A DNA stretch of 64,000 nt from Mangrovivirga halotolerans (lineage in GTDB: Bacteria > Bacteroidota > Bacteroidia > Cytophagales > Cyclobacteriaceae): NCBI RefSeq assembly GCF_026241165.1, contig NZ_JAPFQN010000004.1, positions 124,001 to 188,000 on the forward strand, given 5' to 3'. Shown here piece after piece: positions 36,605 to 46,193 of the stretch. How positions within the stretch are numbered: the stretch's first letter is position 1; every line of letters starts with the position of its first letter. The notes below the pieces were generated by a model that saw only the letters and a list, made by a program, of their open reading frames with translations, was not told the DNA's origin and did not search any database. The position numbers and the translations under genes were made by a program.

Positions 36605-37801
36605 GTGATATTCAAGAATGAAATATATTTCTTGATTAGGGATATGGATAAAAAGTATAGAATAGGACATACCTATAAAGACATTCTTAGTGTTTCTCGT
36701 AAAAATGATGAATTTGTATCATGGTTCTCTCTTAATGGAAGTGGGATAGGTAATTCTGGAGGAATAAGAGCCGCAAAGTATTTAAATATCAAATCTCAAA
36801 TACCTGCCTATATAGTATTAATAACAAGAAATACATCTCACCGTTGGTATAATCCTTGGGAGGATATCATTGATTATTCGACTGGTACTATTTTCTATTG
36901 GGGTGATGCTAAATTTGATAGTAAGAAGAATTATTCAGATTTCAGAGGTAATAAGCATCTGGTTAGGACATTCGAAAGGATATTAGAAAATAATATGCAG
37001 GATGTGCCGCCTATTCTACATTTTTCTAAAGTTGAAAAAGGTGTGGTTAAGTTTAATGGTCTCTGTGCATTAACAAAACTTGAATTGACTTGGTTTGAAG
37101 ACAAAGGGAATCCAGTTAAAAATTATCGTAGTGAATTAGCAATTCTTGATGAAGAAAAGGTGGATGTTGCCTGGTTACATGATCGTGCCAAATGTACCGA
37201 CCTCAATTACGTCAATTATAATGCTCCTAATGCATGGAAGGATTATATTAAAGGAAATATTAAGAAACTCAATATTTGGTCTAAGAGTATATTCAATAAA
37301 GAAGAACAATTACCACCATTCAATAGTAATGAGGCTGCCTTGCTAAAACAGCTTCATGAACTAACACCTATACAATTTGAAGCGGTTGTAGTTGAATTAT
37401 TCAAGAACCTTCCACATGTAAACCATAAAATTGTTAGAACTCGACCAACAGCTGATGGTGGCTTTGATTTTTACGGTCAGTTTTCAATTCCATATCCAGT
37501 AAAATATGAAATTGAATTTTTAGGTGAGGCCAAAAAATACTTTCGAGATAGTCCAGTTAGACCTAATCATGTATCCCGTCTTGTTGCCCGATTAAGACGG
37601 GGCCAGTTTGGAATATTTGTCACAACCTCTTATTACACTCCTCAAACACAAAAGGAAGTTTTGGAAGACGGATATCCTGTCAAACTTTTTACTGGAAATG
37701 ATTTAGTAAATATTTTAAAGGAATTAAGGTTAGATGAGAACGGAAAGATTAAAAATGTATGGCTTGAGACAGTTTTAAATAAAATAGAAATTATACAATG
37801 A
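36605..37801 (+). CDS. Mrr-like restriction endonuclease
   Basis: 398 residues from a GTG start at 36605. The C-terminal ~135 residues are Mrr_cat-like: LTPIQFEAVVVELFKNL, then DGGFDFYG with Asp288, GEAKKY with Glu308-Ala-Lys310, and the helix VSRLVARLRRGQFGIFVTTSYYT that is characteristic of Mrr and related PD-(D/E)XK nucleases. The N-terminal half (IRDMDKKYRIGHTYKDI, WFSLNGSGIGNSGGIRAAKYL) may be the target-recognition part. It overlaps the GHKL ATPase start by 4 nt (ATGA). In this operon it is the best candidate for the cutting subunit, with a second PD-(D/E)XK protein at the end. Confidence 0.88.
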   Translation: MIFKNEIYFLIRDMDKKYRIGHTYKDILSVSRKNDEFVSWFSLNGSGIGNSGGIRAAKYLNIKSQIPAYIVLITRNTSHRWYNPWEDIIDYSTGTIFYWGDAKFDSKKNYSDFRGNKHLVRTFERILENNMQDVPPILHFSKVEKGVVKFNGLCALTKLELTWFEDKGNPVKNYRSELAILDEEKVDVAWLHDRAKCTDLNYVNYNAPNAWKDYIKGNIKKLNIWSKSIFNKEEQLPPFNSNEAALLKQLHELTPIQFEAVVVELFKNLPHVNHKIVRTRPTADGGFDFYGQFSIPYPVKYEIEFLGEAKKYFRDSPVRPNHVSRLVARLRRGQFGIFVTTSYYTPQTQKEVLEDGYPVKLFTGNDLVNILKELRLDENGKIKNVWLETVLNKIEIIQ

Positions 37802-39405
37802 AGGAAATAACTAGCATACCAAATGCATCCAGAACATTTAAAGCTCTGAGGAATTTAGGGTATGACCTTTATTCTTCAATAGCTGATGTGGTTGACAATG
37901 CAATTACGGAAACAGTAAAGGCAAAGCATATTGCCGTTTATTTTGACTTTGATCCAGACCGTAATATAGTATGCCGAATCCAGGATGATGGTTGTGGAAT
38001 GAATGAAAATGAACTGGAAGAGGCTATGAGATTGGGAACTGATACTACTTATGAAGAAAATGATCTGGGGAAGTTTGGTATGGGTATGAAAACAGCCTCC
38101 CTTAGTCATTGTGATACATTGACTGTTATTTCCAAAAAGAAAGGGAGTAACATTTGTGGTTACAGATGGGATATAAATAATATACAGAAAAAAGGTAAAT
38201 GGATTTTGCTGCAATTGACTAAAGATGAAATTGATTTAATTCTGGAACGTGAAAATCTGGATATTGCCAATCATGGTACAATTGTCTTTTGGGATAACTT
38301 ATTTCTTATAAATGAAAACTATAAATCATACAGTAATGAAAAATTTGCGCAAAATTATTATTTCAGACTTCTTTCACGATTGAAACTTCATCTTGGAATG
38401 ATCTATCATAGATTTCTTGATGGAACCTTGGGTAAAGAGGATTCTATTAATCTCACAGTGAATGATGAACCTTTGGAACCTTGGGATCCGTTTTGCAGAA
38501 GTGAACCGAATACGGAAATAGTTGAATTAAATAAAGATCTGGAAGAACTTATTATTCCCAAGTATTCTTTACCAGTACATATCAAAGGCTATGTTGTCCC
38601 CAATAAAGAGAGTTTTTCTTCTGAAGAGGCCTGGAAAAATGCAAAGGGGGTTCTATCGTGGAATGATTCCCAGGGTTATTACATTTATAGAGCAAACCGT
38701 ATTATTAGATATGGAGGATGGCATGGTACAAAAGCTAAAGATGAACATGATAAACTTGCAAGGGTTAGCATTGATATTAATGCAAGCCTGGATGAACTAT
38801 TTCAAATAACAGTCAATAAAACAAAAGTCCAGTTTCCCGAAATATTATACCATCATCTTAAAACAAAGGTAAATCCAAAAATTGTAAGAAAAGCGAAGGC
38901 AAAGTACAATAAATCGAATGATAAACTTCATGTGAATAATAACTTCAGAAAAAGTAAAGAAAAGATTGATGAAGTTTCAAAAGGGTTACTTGAAAAAAAC
39001 AAAATAAAAACAAATGTTTCAGAAAATGGCCAGAGCAATTCGGTACAGGTGCAAAATCCATCTGGAACCTGGCTATCAAATAAGATTAATGACTTTCTTA
39101 AATACGGAAGTGAAAGAGACTATGAAATTGTATCAGATCACTTGGAAGATGGTAGTTTATGGAAAATTGTATGTAACAACGAAGATAAATTTAAGGTTAT
39201 CGTGAATGCTTCACATCCTTTTTACTCAAGAATATATAAATCCTCAAAGAATAAATCAGCTACAGGGGCTATTGATGCTTTGATTTTTTCTCTGGCATTT
39301 GCTGAACTTTATAACAAGAACGATCAAAATGCTCACCTGTTCGATACGTTCAAAACTGTATGTTCCAGAGCACTTCAAAAATTAACAGAAGAAGAAATTA
39401 TCTAA
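37798..39405 (+). CDS. MORC-type GHKL ATPase of a restriction-modification system
   Basis: 535 residues. The Bergerat fold is clear: N-box SSIADVVDNAI (27-36, Asn34), G1 DDGCGM (63-68) and G2 GKFGMGMKTASLS (91-103). Downstream sequence (WHGTKAKDEHDKLARVSIDI, DELFQITVNKTKVQFP) matches the S5-like domain of MutL/MORC-type ATPases in bacterial R-M loci. Iyer, Abhiman and Aravind (2008) described such MORC-like proteins next to Z1 ATPases and cytosine methylases, exactly the arrangement here. It directly abuts the Z1 gene. A role as an ATP-driven DNA clamp or remodeller for the nucleases is inferred. Confidence 0.9.
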   Translation: MKEITSIPNASRTFKALRNLGYDLYSSIADVVDNAITETVKAKHIAVYFDFDPDRNIVCRIQDDGCGMNENELEEAMRLGTDTTYEENDLGKFGMGMKTASLSHCDTLTVISKKKGSNICGYRWDINNIQKKGKWILLQLTKDEIDLILERENLDIANHGTIVFWDNLFLINENYKSYSNEKFAQNYYFRLLSRLKLHLGMIYHRFLDGTLGKEDSINLTVNDEPLEPWDPFCRSEPNTEIVELNKDLEELIIPKYSLPVHIKGYVVPNKESFSSEEAWKNAKGVLSWNDSQGYYIYRANRIIRYGGWHGTKAKDEHDKLARVSIDINASLDELFQITVNKTKVQFPEILYHHLKTKVNPKIVRKAKAKYNKSNDKLHVNNNFRKSKEKIDEVSKGLLEKNKIKTNVSENGQSNSVQVQNPSGTWLSNKINDFLKYGSERDYEIVSDHLEDGSLWKIVCNNEDKFKVIVNASHPFYSRIYKSSKNKSATGAIDALIFSLAFAELYNKNDQNAHLFDTFKTVCSRALQKLTEEEII

Positions 39406-42075
39406 ATGGAAGAAAGACATCGACAACAACTTATTCAGAATCTTATTGAGAGATTTGACTATCTGGGAGAAGAAATATTTGATCTTGATAGTGAATTAGG
39501 AGAGTTATCTAACCCAATTACAAGAGAATCTATTTCCTCGGAGGATATAGCAATCATAGAGCGGGCTTTCCTAGACAGAATTCAATACAGGCGTTCTCAT
39601 AAGGGAGCTGTTTTAATACCAGTATCAGTTGTTGCTGATCCTAGGGAACATGAAGAATGGTATGAAGAATGGCTAAAAAATAATAATGATGAGTTAGGTA
39701 GTTATTATTGGAAGAGGCTTGAAAATTTCCTATCTCATGATCTTAGTGAAAAATATGGACCCAAATCTGCAGGTGTTATTGTAAATTCTATTGATAATGC
39801 TACCAAATCGATAATGAAAAAACTAGCCAACCCTTTACGTCCTGATTTCAATTATAAAGGGTTGGTAGTAGGTTATGTACAAAGTGGTAAAACTGCTAAC
39901 TTCACTGCGTTAATTGCAAAAGCAGTAGATGCAGGTTATAAGTTTATTGTAGTACTGTCAGGAATTCATAGTGTACTACGAAGACAAACACAAATTAGGT
40001 TGGATAAGGAATTAACTGGAATGAATGACCTGCAACTGAATCAAGAATTCATAGATGAACCTTCTGATATAAAAAGATGGAATAGAATTACTACTGCAAG
40101 GCTTAGAAAAAGGCACTCCCGCAGTGGACAAATACGTGTTAAAGATTTAGGGGAATTTGATACTGTAAATGCTGATCCTTTTGATTCCCTTTGCAATAGG
40201 AGTTCTCCAACTATTGCAATTATTAAAAAGAATGTAAAAGTATTGGATAGATTGATTGACTACATTAGTCAGTCCGGAGAATCAAGTCGATCAAATATGC
40301 CTTTATTAGTAATTGATGATGAGGCAGATCAGGCATCTATAGATGGAAATGCAAATGATCCGGATTCTGATAGAACTTCTACAAACGATAGAATAATTAA
40401 ACTCTTATCGTATTTTCAAAGAAAAGCTTATGTAGGATATACTGCTACTCCCTTTGCAAACGTATTAATTGATATGGCCACTGAAGATGATGAGGGCGAG
40501 TATGGACTATATCCCAGAAACTTTATTATAGCATTACCTGATCCTAATGAAGGAAAAAATGGTTCTGGTGGATATTTTGGTACATCAAGAATTTTTCAGG
40601 GGAATCTGTCGAGGGAATTTGTTAGAACAATACCAGATGAAACAGATCAATTACTGAGTACAGGTAGAATAACTGATCAGTTATCAAATGCAATAGATCA
40701 GTTTATTCTTGCATGCTCTATCAGAAATATAAGGGGTGATAAATTTAGTCCTATGAGTATGTTGGTCCATGTTTCCCACATAACTAATATTCATGAAAAT
40801 CTAAATTCAATTGTTTCAGATTATGTAAGTGTTACCTTTGGAAGGTATAAAAGCAAAAAATTCAATGGTAAATTAAAGGGGCAATTTCTTCAGCAGTGGA
40901 ATCATTTTAATAAAGAATGCATCTCAATAAATGAAAAACTAAATCTAAAAAATAAAATTCCTGATTTTGAGACAATTTGGTTAGAAATAGGTGCCGTTTT
41001 GGCTAAGCTTCAGGTTATAGTATTAAATAGTAAATCTAATGATGTTCTAGATTATACAACAGAAGAGGAAATAAAAGTAATAGCAATTGGAGGGAACCAA
41101 CTTTCCCGTGGATTAACTTTAGAGGGCTTAATGATAAGCTATTATTTAAGAGAAAGTCGTCAATACGATACCCTTTTGCAAATGGGGAGGTGGTTTGGTT
41201 ATCGTAATAGGTATGAAGACTTAACTAGAATTTTTACTACAAAAATAATTTGGGATTACTTCTCTCATATATCTCAAGTTGAAGAAGAATTAAGGAGAGA
41301 CATTCGAAGATATGAAAACTCTGATAACACTCCTGCTGATCTCGCTCTTACTATTTTAACGCATGAAAGATTATTAGTAACTGCCAATAATAAACTAGGA
41401 GCTGCAGAAATCCAACAAACTTCATACAGTAATTCACTACATCAGACATTTAAGTTTCCAATAGATATAAAAGAAAAGGTACGAGCAAACTTGAACCTTG
41501 GGAAATCATTCGTAAAATTGATTAATCATAGAACTACGTTTTATGAATCGTGGATAAATGGAGTGATGGTAAGTGAAGAAGCATTTTCGACAGAATATAT
41601 TTTTACTGAATTTATCGACAAATATAACTTTGAGGAAAGATACAATGGATCAGGTATCGATGTTCAAAATTTGAAAAAATATTCATATAGAAGAAGTAGC
41701 GACGGGGAACTCAAAAAATGGAAAGTTGCATTGGCGGGAAATATTTCTGGTAGTAAACAGGAGCTAGGGGGTGTAGAAATTGGGAAAATAAAAAGAAGTA
41801 GAATTTTAGCTAATGAAGGTTATGATTGTGGTGTTATTACTGATAAAAAACACTTACTAGCAGACTTAAATGATGGTGCCATAAATCGATCAGATGGGAG
41901 AGGGCCTGATCAAGCAATGCTAATTCTATATGTAATAGATTCGAACAGTGAGGGAAATGGGAAAAATCGAGTTGATCTTTATTATGATTTAAAGGGTGAA
42001 AAAATTGATGTTTTGGGTTTTGCAATTGTTCTTCCGAAAAGTTTAAAAGAACCATATAATAGGATTGGGCAATAA
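39406..42075 (+). CDS. Z1-domain ATPase/helicase-like protein
   Basis: 889 residues. Walker A-like GYVQSGKT at 156-163 (Lys162), LLVIDDEADQASIDG as a Walker B, YVGYTATPFANVLID, and GGNQLSRGLTLEGL followed by YDTLLQMGRWFGYR identify the Z1 domain, a diverged SF2-type ATPase family specific to R-M and defence systems. The N-terminal ~140 residues are helical and acidic. It overlaps the PD-(D/E)XK gene at the single base 42075 (TAATG), so the two are coupled. By analogy with other SF2 subunits, it may translocate DNA to activate or position nucleases. Confidence 0.92.
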   Translation: MEERHRQQLIQNLIERFDYLGEEIFDLDSELGELSNPITRESISSEDIAIIERAFLDRIQYRRSHKGAVLIPVSVVADPREHEEWYEEWLKNNNDELGSYYWKRLENFLSHDLSEKYGPKSAGVIVNSIDNATKSIMKKLANPLRPDFNYKGLVVGYVQSGKTANFTALIAKAVDAGYKFIVVLSGIHSVLRRQTQIRLDKELTGMNDLQLNQEFIDEPSDIKRWNRITTARLRKRHSRSGQIRVKDLGEFDTVNADPFDSLCNRSSPTIAIIKKNVKVLDRLIDYISQSGESSRSNMPLLVIDDEADQASIDGNANDPDSDRTSTNDRIIKLLSYFQRKAYVGYTATPFANVLIDMATEDDEGEYGLYPRNFIIALPDPNEGKNGSGGYFGTSRIFQGNLSREFVRTIPDETDQLLSTGRITDQLSNAIDQFILACSIRNIRGDKFSPMSMLVHVSHITNIHENLNSIVSDYVSVTFGRYKSKKFNGKLKGQFLQQWNHFNKECISINEKLNLKNKIPDFETIWLEIGAVLAKLQVIVLNSKSNDVLDYTTEEEIKVIAIGGNQLSRGLTLEGLMISYYLRESRQYDTLLQMGRWFGYRNRYEDLTRIFTTKIIWDYFSHISQVEEELRRDIRRYENSDNTPADLALTILTHERLLVTANNKLGAAEIQQTSYSNSLHQTFKFPIDIKEKVRANLNLGKSFVKLINHRTTFYESWINGVMVSEEAFSTEYIFTEFIDKYNFEERYNGSGIDVQNLKKYSYRRSSDGELKKWKVALAGNISGSKQELGGVEIGKIKRSRILANEGYDCGVITDKKHLLADLNDGAINRSDGRGPDQAMLILYVIDSNSEGNGKNRVDLYYDLKGEKIDVLGFAIVLPKSLKEPYNRIGQ

Positions 42076-43094
42076 TGAATTATAAAAAATTAGTAACTAA
42101 TACTTGGGGTCAACTAGAAACTAGAGGTAACATTTTCGAAGGCTATAAAAGTTTATGGCTGTCCTTGAATGATAAAGAGGAGTCAGACCTTCACATTTTT
42201 AAAGATGAGTCAGGACATTATCATCTTGCAATTAAAGCACCGGGATTAAGTAAAGAAACTATCGAAGATCCTAGGGTTAATGGCCTACAAATATCTTTAT
42301 CAAAATATAGTTTTGGAGATGGGAATGTTTACCAATTTATTGATATAAAATGTAGCATTCAAGGCTTTCTTCATGAATTCACGGAAGTTGTAAGAGAAGT
42401 TGCTCATGAAATATTATTAGAGGGGAAATTGCCTGAGAAAGCAGTTAAAAAAGTAATTGATAATTGGATATCTTTTTGGGCTAATCAATGTAAAAATATA
42501 CTTTCTGAAGATGAACAGATAGGGTTGATTTGTGAACTATTATTTCTTAAAAAATTATGTGAATTAAATTTTCAGAAATCTTTAAATACATGGAAAGGTC
42601 CTCTTGGTGATAAACATGATTTTAATTTTACAGACTGGAATATTGAAGTAAAGGGAAGCAGAAAGAAAGGAAGAGTTCACACGATTAATGGTATAGAGCA
42701 ACTTCAGCCAAACGGAAATAAGAATTTGGGGTTTGTATCATTTTCAATCTCAATTGATAAAAATAAAAGTGAAAATTCAATTAATTTATTAAAGATTATT
42801 GAAGAATTAAAAAATAAATATTTTGATTTAAATCCTGATTTGGTTGTGCAATTTAATGATTTATTATCTTCTTATGGCTATAGCCCTGTCTATCAAAATG
42901 AATATAGTAAGTTAAACTTTGAGGTTAATTCATCACACTTTTATATAGTGGATGATGAATTTCCCAAGCTTACCCTAAACATGATAAATCAAAATTTAGA
43001 TACTCGAGTAAGTAAAATAACCTATGACATTTCTCTAGAAGGATTAATAGGCCAAGATTTAGATAATATTAATATAGGCGATTTTTTTTATTAA
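42075..43094 (+). CDS. PD-(D/E)XK motif protein (DUF4420-like)
   Basis: 339 residues. The nuclease core is LGDKHDFNFTDWNIEVKGSR with Asp182, Glu191 and Lys193, matching the 'PD-(D/E)XK motif protein' family (DUF4420) that regularly follows Z1 genes. The rest is alpha/beta with no further recognised domain. It is the last gene of the operon; a weak hairpin with T run follows at 43208. With the Mrr-like protein the cluster thus encodes two candidate restriction nucleases plus GIY-YIG and Vsr-like nucleases. Confidence 0.88.
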   Translation: MNYKKLVTNTWGQLETRGNIFEGYKSLWLSLNDKEESDLHIFKDESGHYHLAIKAPGLSKETIEDPRVNGLQISLSKYSFGDGNVYQFIDIKCSIQGFLHEFTEVVREVAHEILLEGKLPEKAVKKVIDNWISFWANQCKNILSEDEQIGLICELLFLKKLCELNFQKSLNTWKGPLGDKHDFNFTDWNIEVKGSRKKGRVHTINGIEQLQPNGNKNLGFVSFSISIDKNKSENSINLLKIIEELKNKYFDLNPDLVVQFNDLLSSYGYSPVYQNEYSKLNFEVNSSHFYIVDDEFPKLTLNMINQNLDTRVSKITYDISLEGLIGQDLDNINIGDFFY

Positions 43095-43207
43095 TTCATT
43101 TATCTTTAAATCAGAAGTAAAGAGATGTTTTTAAGCTTTTTAATGGAAAATACTACAATAGAGTTAATCAAGTTTAGTTTAAATAGCCCATGGCGTAATA
43201 ATATTCC

Positions 43208-43229
43208 ATATTCCGATACGGAATATTTT
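43208..43229 (+). terminator. Candidate terminator after the defence operon
   Basis: ATATTCC pairs with GGAATAT across the loop GATAC, followed by TTTT. The stem is AT-rich, so strength is uncertain. It sits just before the convergent membrane gene end at 43234. Confidence 0.5.
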
Positions 43230-43233
43230 CAAC

Positions 43234-43665
43234 CTATTTCATATCCAAAATATCACTTGGTACCTCTTTTTTGGTTTCTTTTTCTGGAAATAGCCAGGTG
43301 CGGATCCAGCAGCCCAGGCAGTTGAAAATCCATACACTTACTATTGAGAAATTTGAAACGGCTAGGGTGAGCTGATTAAGCCGGTACATTAAAACAGTGA
43401 TGACAATAAATGTAAATGTTATCGATGTATATATCCAATTGTATACCTTCCCAACCTTTGAATCTGTCACAATCACAAGTATCGATTGGATGAAAAAACC
43501 AAGACCCGCAGCCAAAATTACACTGATCAATAAAATCAGATAATGAAAAGATTGATCTGACGATCCTATTGTCAGGAGATCAAACATCACACTGGCAGCG
43601 CTGGTGCTAAAAAGGCAGGATACAAATGCTACTATTACTGCAATTACGTTTTTTAAGGTTTTCAT
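43234..43665 (-). CDS. Small four-helix membrane protein (family copy 1)
   Basis: 143 residues with four hydrophobic segments: VIAVIVAFVSCLFSTSAASVMF, YLILLISVILAAGLGFFIQSI, WIYTSITFTFIVITVLMY and FSIVSVWIFNCLGCWI. The second helix ends with the motif GFFIQS, shared in variant form with the proteins at 43714, 45587 and 46194. No function is recognised. It lies 48 bases downstream of the gene at 43714 on the same strand and is probably cotranscribed. Confidence 0.75.
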   Translation of the reverse strand: MKTLKNVIAVIVAFVSCLFSTSAASVMFDLLTIGSSDQSFHYLILLISVILAAGLGFFIQSILVIVTDSKVGKVYNWIYTSITFTFIVITVLMYRLNQLTLAVSNFSIVSVWIFNCLGCWIRTWLFPEKETKKEVPSDILDMK

Positions 43666-43713
43666 TATTATGGGATTTCTAATTCTGAGCTGACTTCTTG
43701 ATCTTTGATTTCG

Positions 43714-44160
43714 CTACAATATCTCCGGATCCGAACTAACGCTTTTTTCTCTAACGAGAAGTTTTTTCGTTTTCGGAACGGCAAACAATATCGATCCCAT
43801 TAAATAGCAAGCCTGGACTCCCATCCAATAGAATTCGTTTACTGTACTTCCCTTCCATATTTTGAAATAATAAAAAGAAATGACTATTAGAGCCATAGCC
43901 ACGAAATAAAAACCAATGAATATTTTGCTTCTGGTTGCTCCCAGTATTTTGGTTAAGAAAGACTGAATGGCAATTCCAATTAGAACAAAGACTGGTAATG
44001 TGAAATAAATCGTCTCAGTTAAACGCTGCATCGGTCCGGTCCTGACATCAATATTGTTCATAATAACCAGGTAAATCAGACCACCACCAACAGAACAAAC
44101 TATTATCAGAACAATAATTGTAAATAACAGATAAATAAAAAAGTCAATGATTTTTTTCAT
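43714..44160 (-). CDS. Small four-helix membrane protein (family copy 2)
   Basis: 148 residues with four membrane segments. It begins MKKIIDFFIYLLFTIIVLII, close to MKKFLDFLTYTIAFIITN of the protein at 47576, and has LIGIAIQSFLTKI where the other copies have GYxIQSINQ. The C-terminal tail is charged (KTKKLLVREKSVSSDPE). It heads a two-gene unit with the protein at 43234. Function unknown. Confidence 0.75.
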   Translation of the reverse strand: MKKIIDFFIYLLFTIIVLIIVCSVGGGLIYLVIMNNIDVRTGPMQRLTETIYFTLPVFVLIGIAIQSFLTKILGATRSKIFIGFYFVAMALIVISFYYFKIWKGSTVNEFYWMGVQACYLMGSILFAVPKTKKLLVREKSVSSDPEIL

Positions 44161-45586
44161 TAGTTAAAAAAATGATGTTGATAAAGTTGGGGTGAAATTA
44201 AAGGTTTTTTGGGGGAAATGAAAGAGAGGGATAGGGCTTGAATTAATGGTGAGTTCTTTCTCTTTTGAATCCTCTATTTTTATTGTTAGGCAATTTTGTT
44301 CCTCTTCATTTTTGTCTTGACACAAAAACGAAGCAAAAAAGTCAAGACGAAATTAATCCGCCTCACTCACAAATTTCCTTCCCACCCTCCGGAATTTCGT
44401 CATTGCCACCGCGCCCTTCTAAGAAACATGATAATGGAATGTGGCTATCATAACCCTATTGAATCTCGTGTTCCGAACAAATTGTGTCAGCAATTTTTAC
44501 TGACGATAAAATGTCAGCACCTTCGGCTTTGCGGCCTTTGCGCCCCCATGACGATCTCCTTAACGTCGATGTCAGGGTCTATCGATTTGCGGTGTATTTA
44601 TGATTTCTATTCGTCCATGGAACGATCTCCTATCATCCTATTAATCCTAATAATCCTAGTTCAGACAATCTCCTCTTCATTTTTGTCTTGATCCGTGACG
44701 AAGCAAAGCTTGTCAGGATTTTCAACACAAATGCTGACGATGATATCACATGTCAGCATCGAAGAAACAAACCCATGACGATAAATGTCAGGGCAGAACA
44801 AAAAACCCGTGACGATGCTATCGCATGTCAGGGTCATAGAATCAAGACAATATCAAATCCCCCGAAAGCAGAGTGAGTGTGGGAGTGAGAGCGGGGATTC
44901 ATGATATTCAGGTGGAGATATAGATATATATTGCAATAAATTGCGTTAGCAATTCTCTGTGCCCTCTGTGCTCCCATGACGACCTTCCTTTGTCGGGGTC
45001 AGGGTTTTCAACTCTGTGGTGAATTAGATAAACAGCTTGCTGTTTTTCCCCTTGACGACTTACAGTGTCAGGGCTTTCAGCTTTGCGACCTTTGCGACCC
45101 CTTGACGATCTCCTAATGTCGATGTCAGGGTCTATGGATTTGCGGTGAATCTTTTATTCGAGTCAAGAGCAATCCTGTTAATCTATTTTAATCCTGGTTA
45201 ATCCTTACTGACGAGGCACAGCCTGTCAGCATCCATGAGGTTCTCCAATTTCGGGTCAAGCATTCTAATAACTTAATAACCTAATCTCTAATAACCATAC
45301 ACTAAAATTCAACAGATCTCTCACCTCAGAGGATTCAAGATGATGACAAAATGAATCAACAGTATTTTAATTAAACCATAGTTCGTACACTCATATCAGG
45401 ATAGTGAGAGCCTGGTTCTTACTAAAAGCACAAACCAACCCCGACCCGTCATTTCGCTCGCCTTGTGCTGGAAGCCGAGAGGCGCAGCTGCAAGGAGAAA
45501 TCTGTCTGTGAAATGCAGTATTTAGTTATGCAAGTGGGTTTAAAATTCGAGTCAACGGTGGTAGAAAAATTTCTTTTAGTTATAGA
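44161..45586. repeat. 1.4-kb composite palindromic repeat cluster (minus orientation)
   Basis: No gene is seen. This is one of the richest hairpin clusters: about 44502-44520 (CTGACGATAAAATGTCAG), 44546-44577 (CATGACGATCTCC...GTCAGGG), 44697-44716, 44734-44758, 44775-44794, 44811-44833, 44976-45002, 45052-45079, 45103-45130 and 45211-45232. Around them lie the reverse complements of the first-half modules ('gctttgcgacctttgcgacc', 'attcgagtcaagagcaatcc', 'aacagcttgctgttt') and the GxxExxY end word 'atcctagttcagacaatc' near 44651. A module at about 45440-45530 is the reverse of the one at 6.9 and 12.5 kb. Confidence 0.88.
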
Positions 45587-46018
45587 CTATGCAAATAAGC
45601 TCTTTAATTTTCTATACTTGAAAGGGAAATAAAGTCCAGTTATTAATCCTAAACTAACAGAAGCCCGATTAACGATCTTGTCTTTGACGGAGGTCTTAAG
45701 AAAATCATCTGATAGGTAACCTTGTTCTATCACAGCTTTTAAAGATAAATGGTCTTTATAGCCCAGGCCAATAGAAATGATCAAATATAAAATGATTAAA
45801 ACGATCCCCCACTTAAATGAATTAAAGTGTTGATTGATAGATTGAATGATATATCCAAAAATGATATATAATGGGATTATTACCAATAAAATAAACATTG
45901 GAAGTCCAACTACATCTATAATGTCATTATTTAAATAGATCTTTTTGATGAGATTATTCCCAAAATACAATATAGCTACGGCGCCAAGAAGAAATGCTAG
46001 TTTAATTAATGCCTTCAT
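45587..46018 (-). CDS. Small four-helix membrane protein (family copy 3)
   Basis: 143 residues from the ATG at 46018 (MKALIKLAFLLGAVAILYFG), preferred over the ATG at 46054 because it places the first helix at the N-terminus as in the copy at 46194. Membrane segments continue with FILLVIIPLYIIFGYIIQSINQ, WGIVLIILYLIISIGLGY and SLGLITGLYFPF. The GYIIQSINQ motif is nearly identical to GYLIQSINQ of the next copy. Function unknown. Confidence 0.75.
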   Translation of the reverse strand: MKALIKLAFLLGAVAILYFGNNLIKKIYLNNDIIDVVGLPMFILLVIIPLYIIFGYIIQSINQHFNSFKWGIVLIILYLIISIGLGYKDHLSLKAVIEQGYLSDDFLKTSVKDKIVNRASVSLGLITGLYFPFKYRKLKSLFA

Positions 46019-46193
46019 AAAAAATGAATCTGAAGAATGATTAGTCAATTTCAATTAAAAAATAACTATTAAGATAATACATTAGTAAATAAATGAAGAC
46101 CATGACACCCTCGTTATTGACTAAAAATAAATGGCGTTTCACTACCAGTGACTAATAACCTAAATAACCAATAGAGGTGTAAATTTAATTATA

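Noticed and set aside
43125-43325. 66-codon open frame after the defence operon
   Set aside because: It runs into the antisense of the membrane gene at 43234, spans a hairpin with T run and has no recognisable features.
44265-44876. Three overlapping open frames of 62-131 codons
   Set aside because: They run across the composite palindromic repeats and encode low-plausibility Arg/Ser-rich text; no conserved start or domain.
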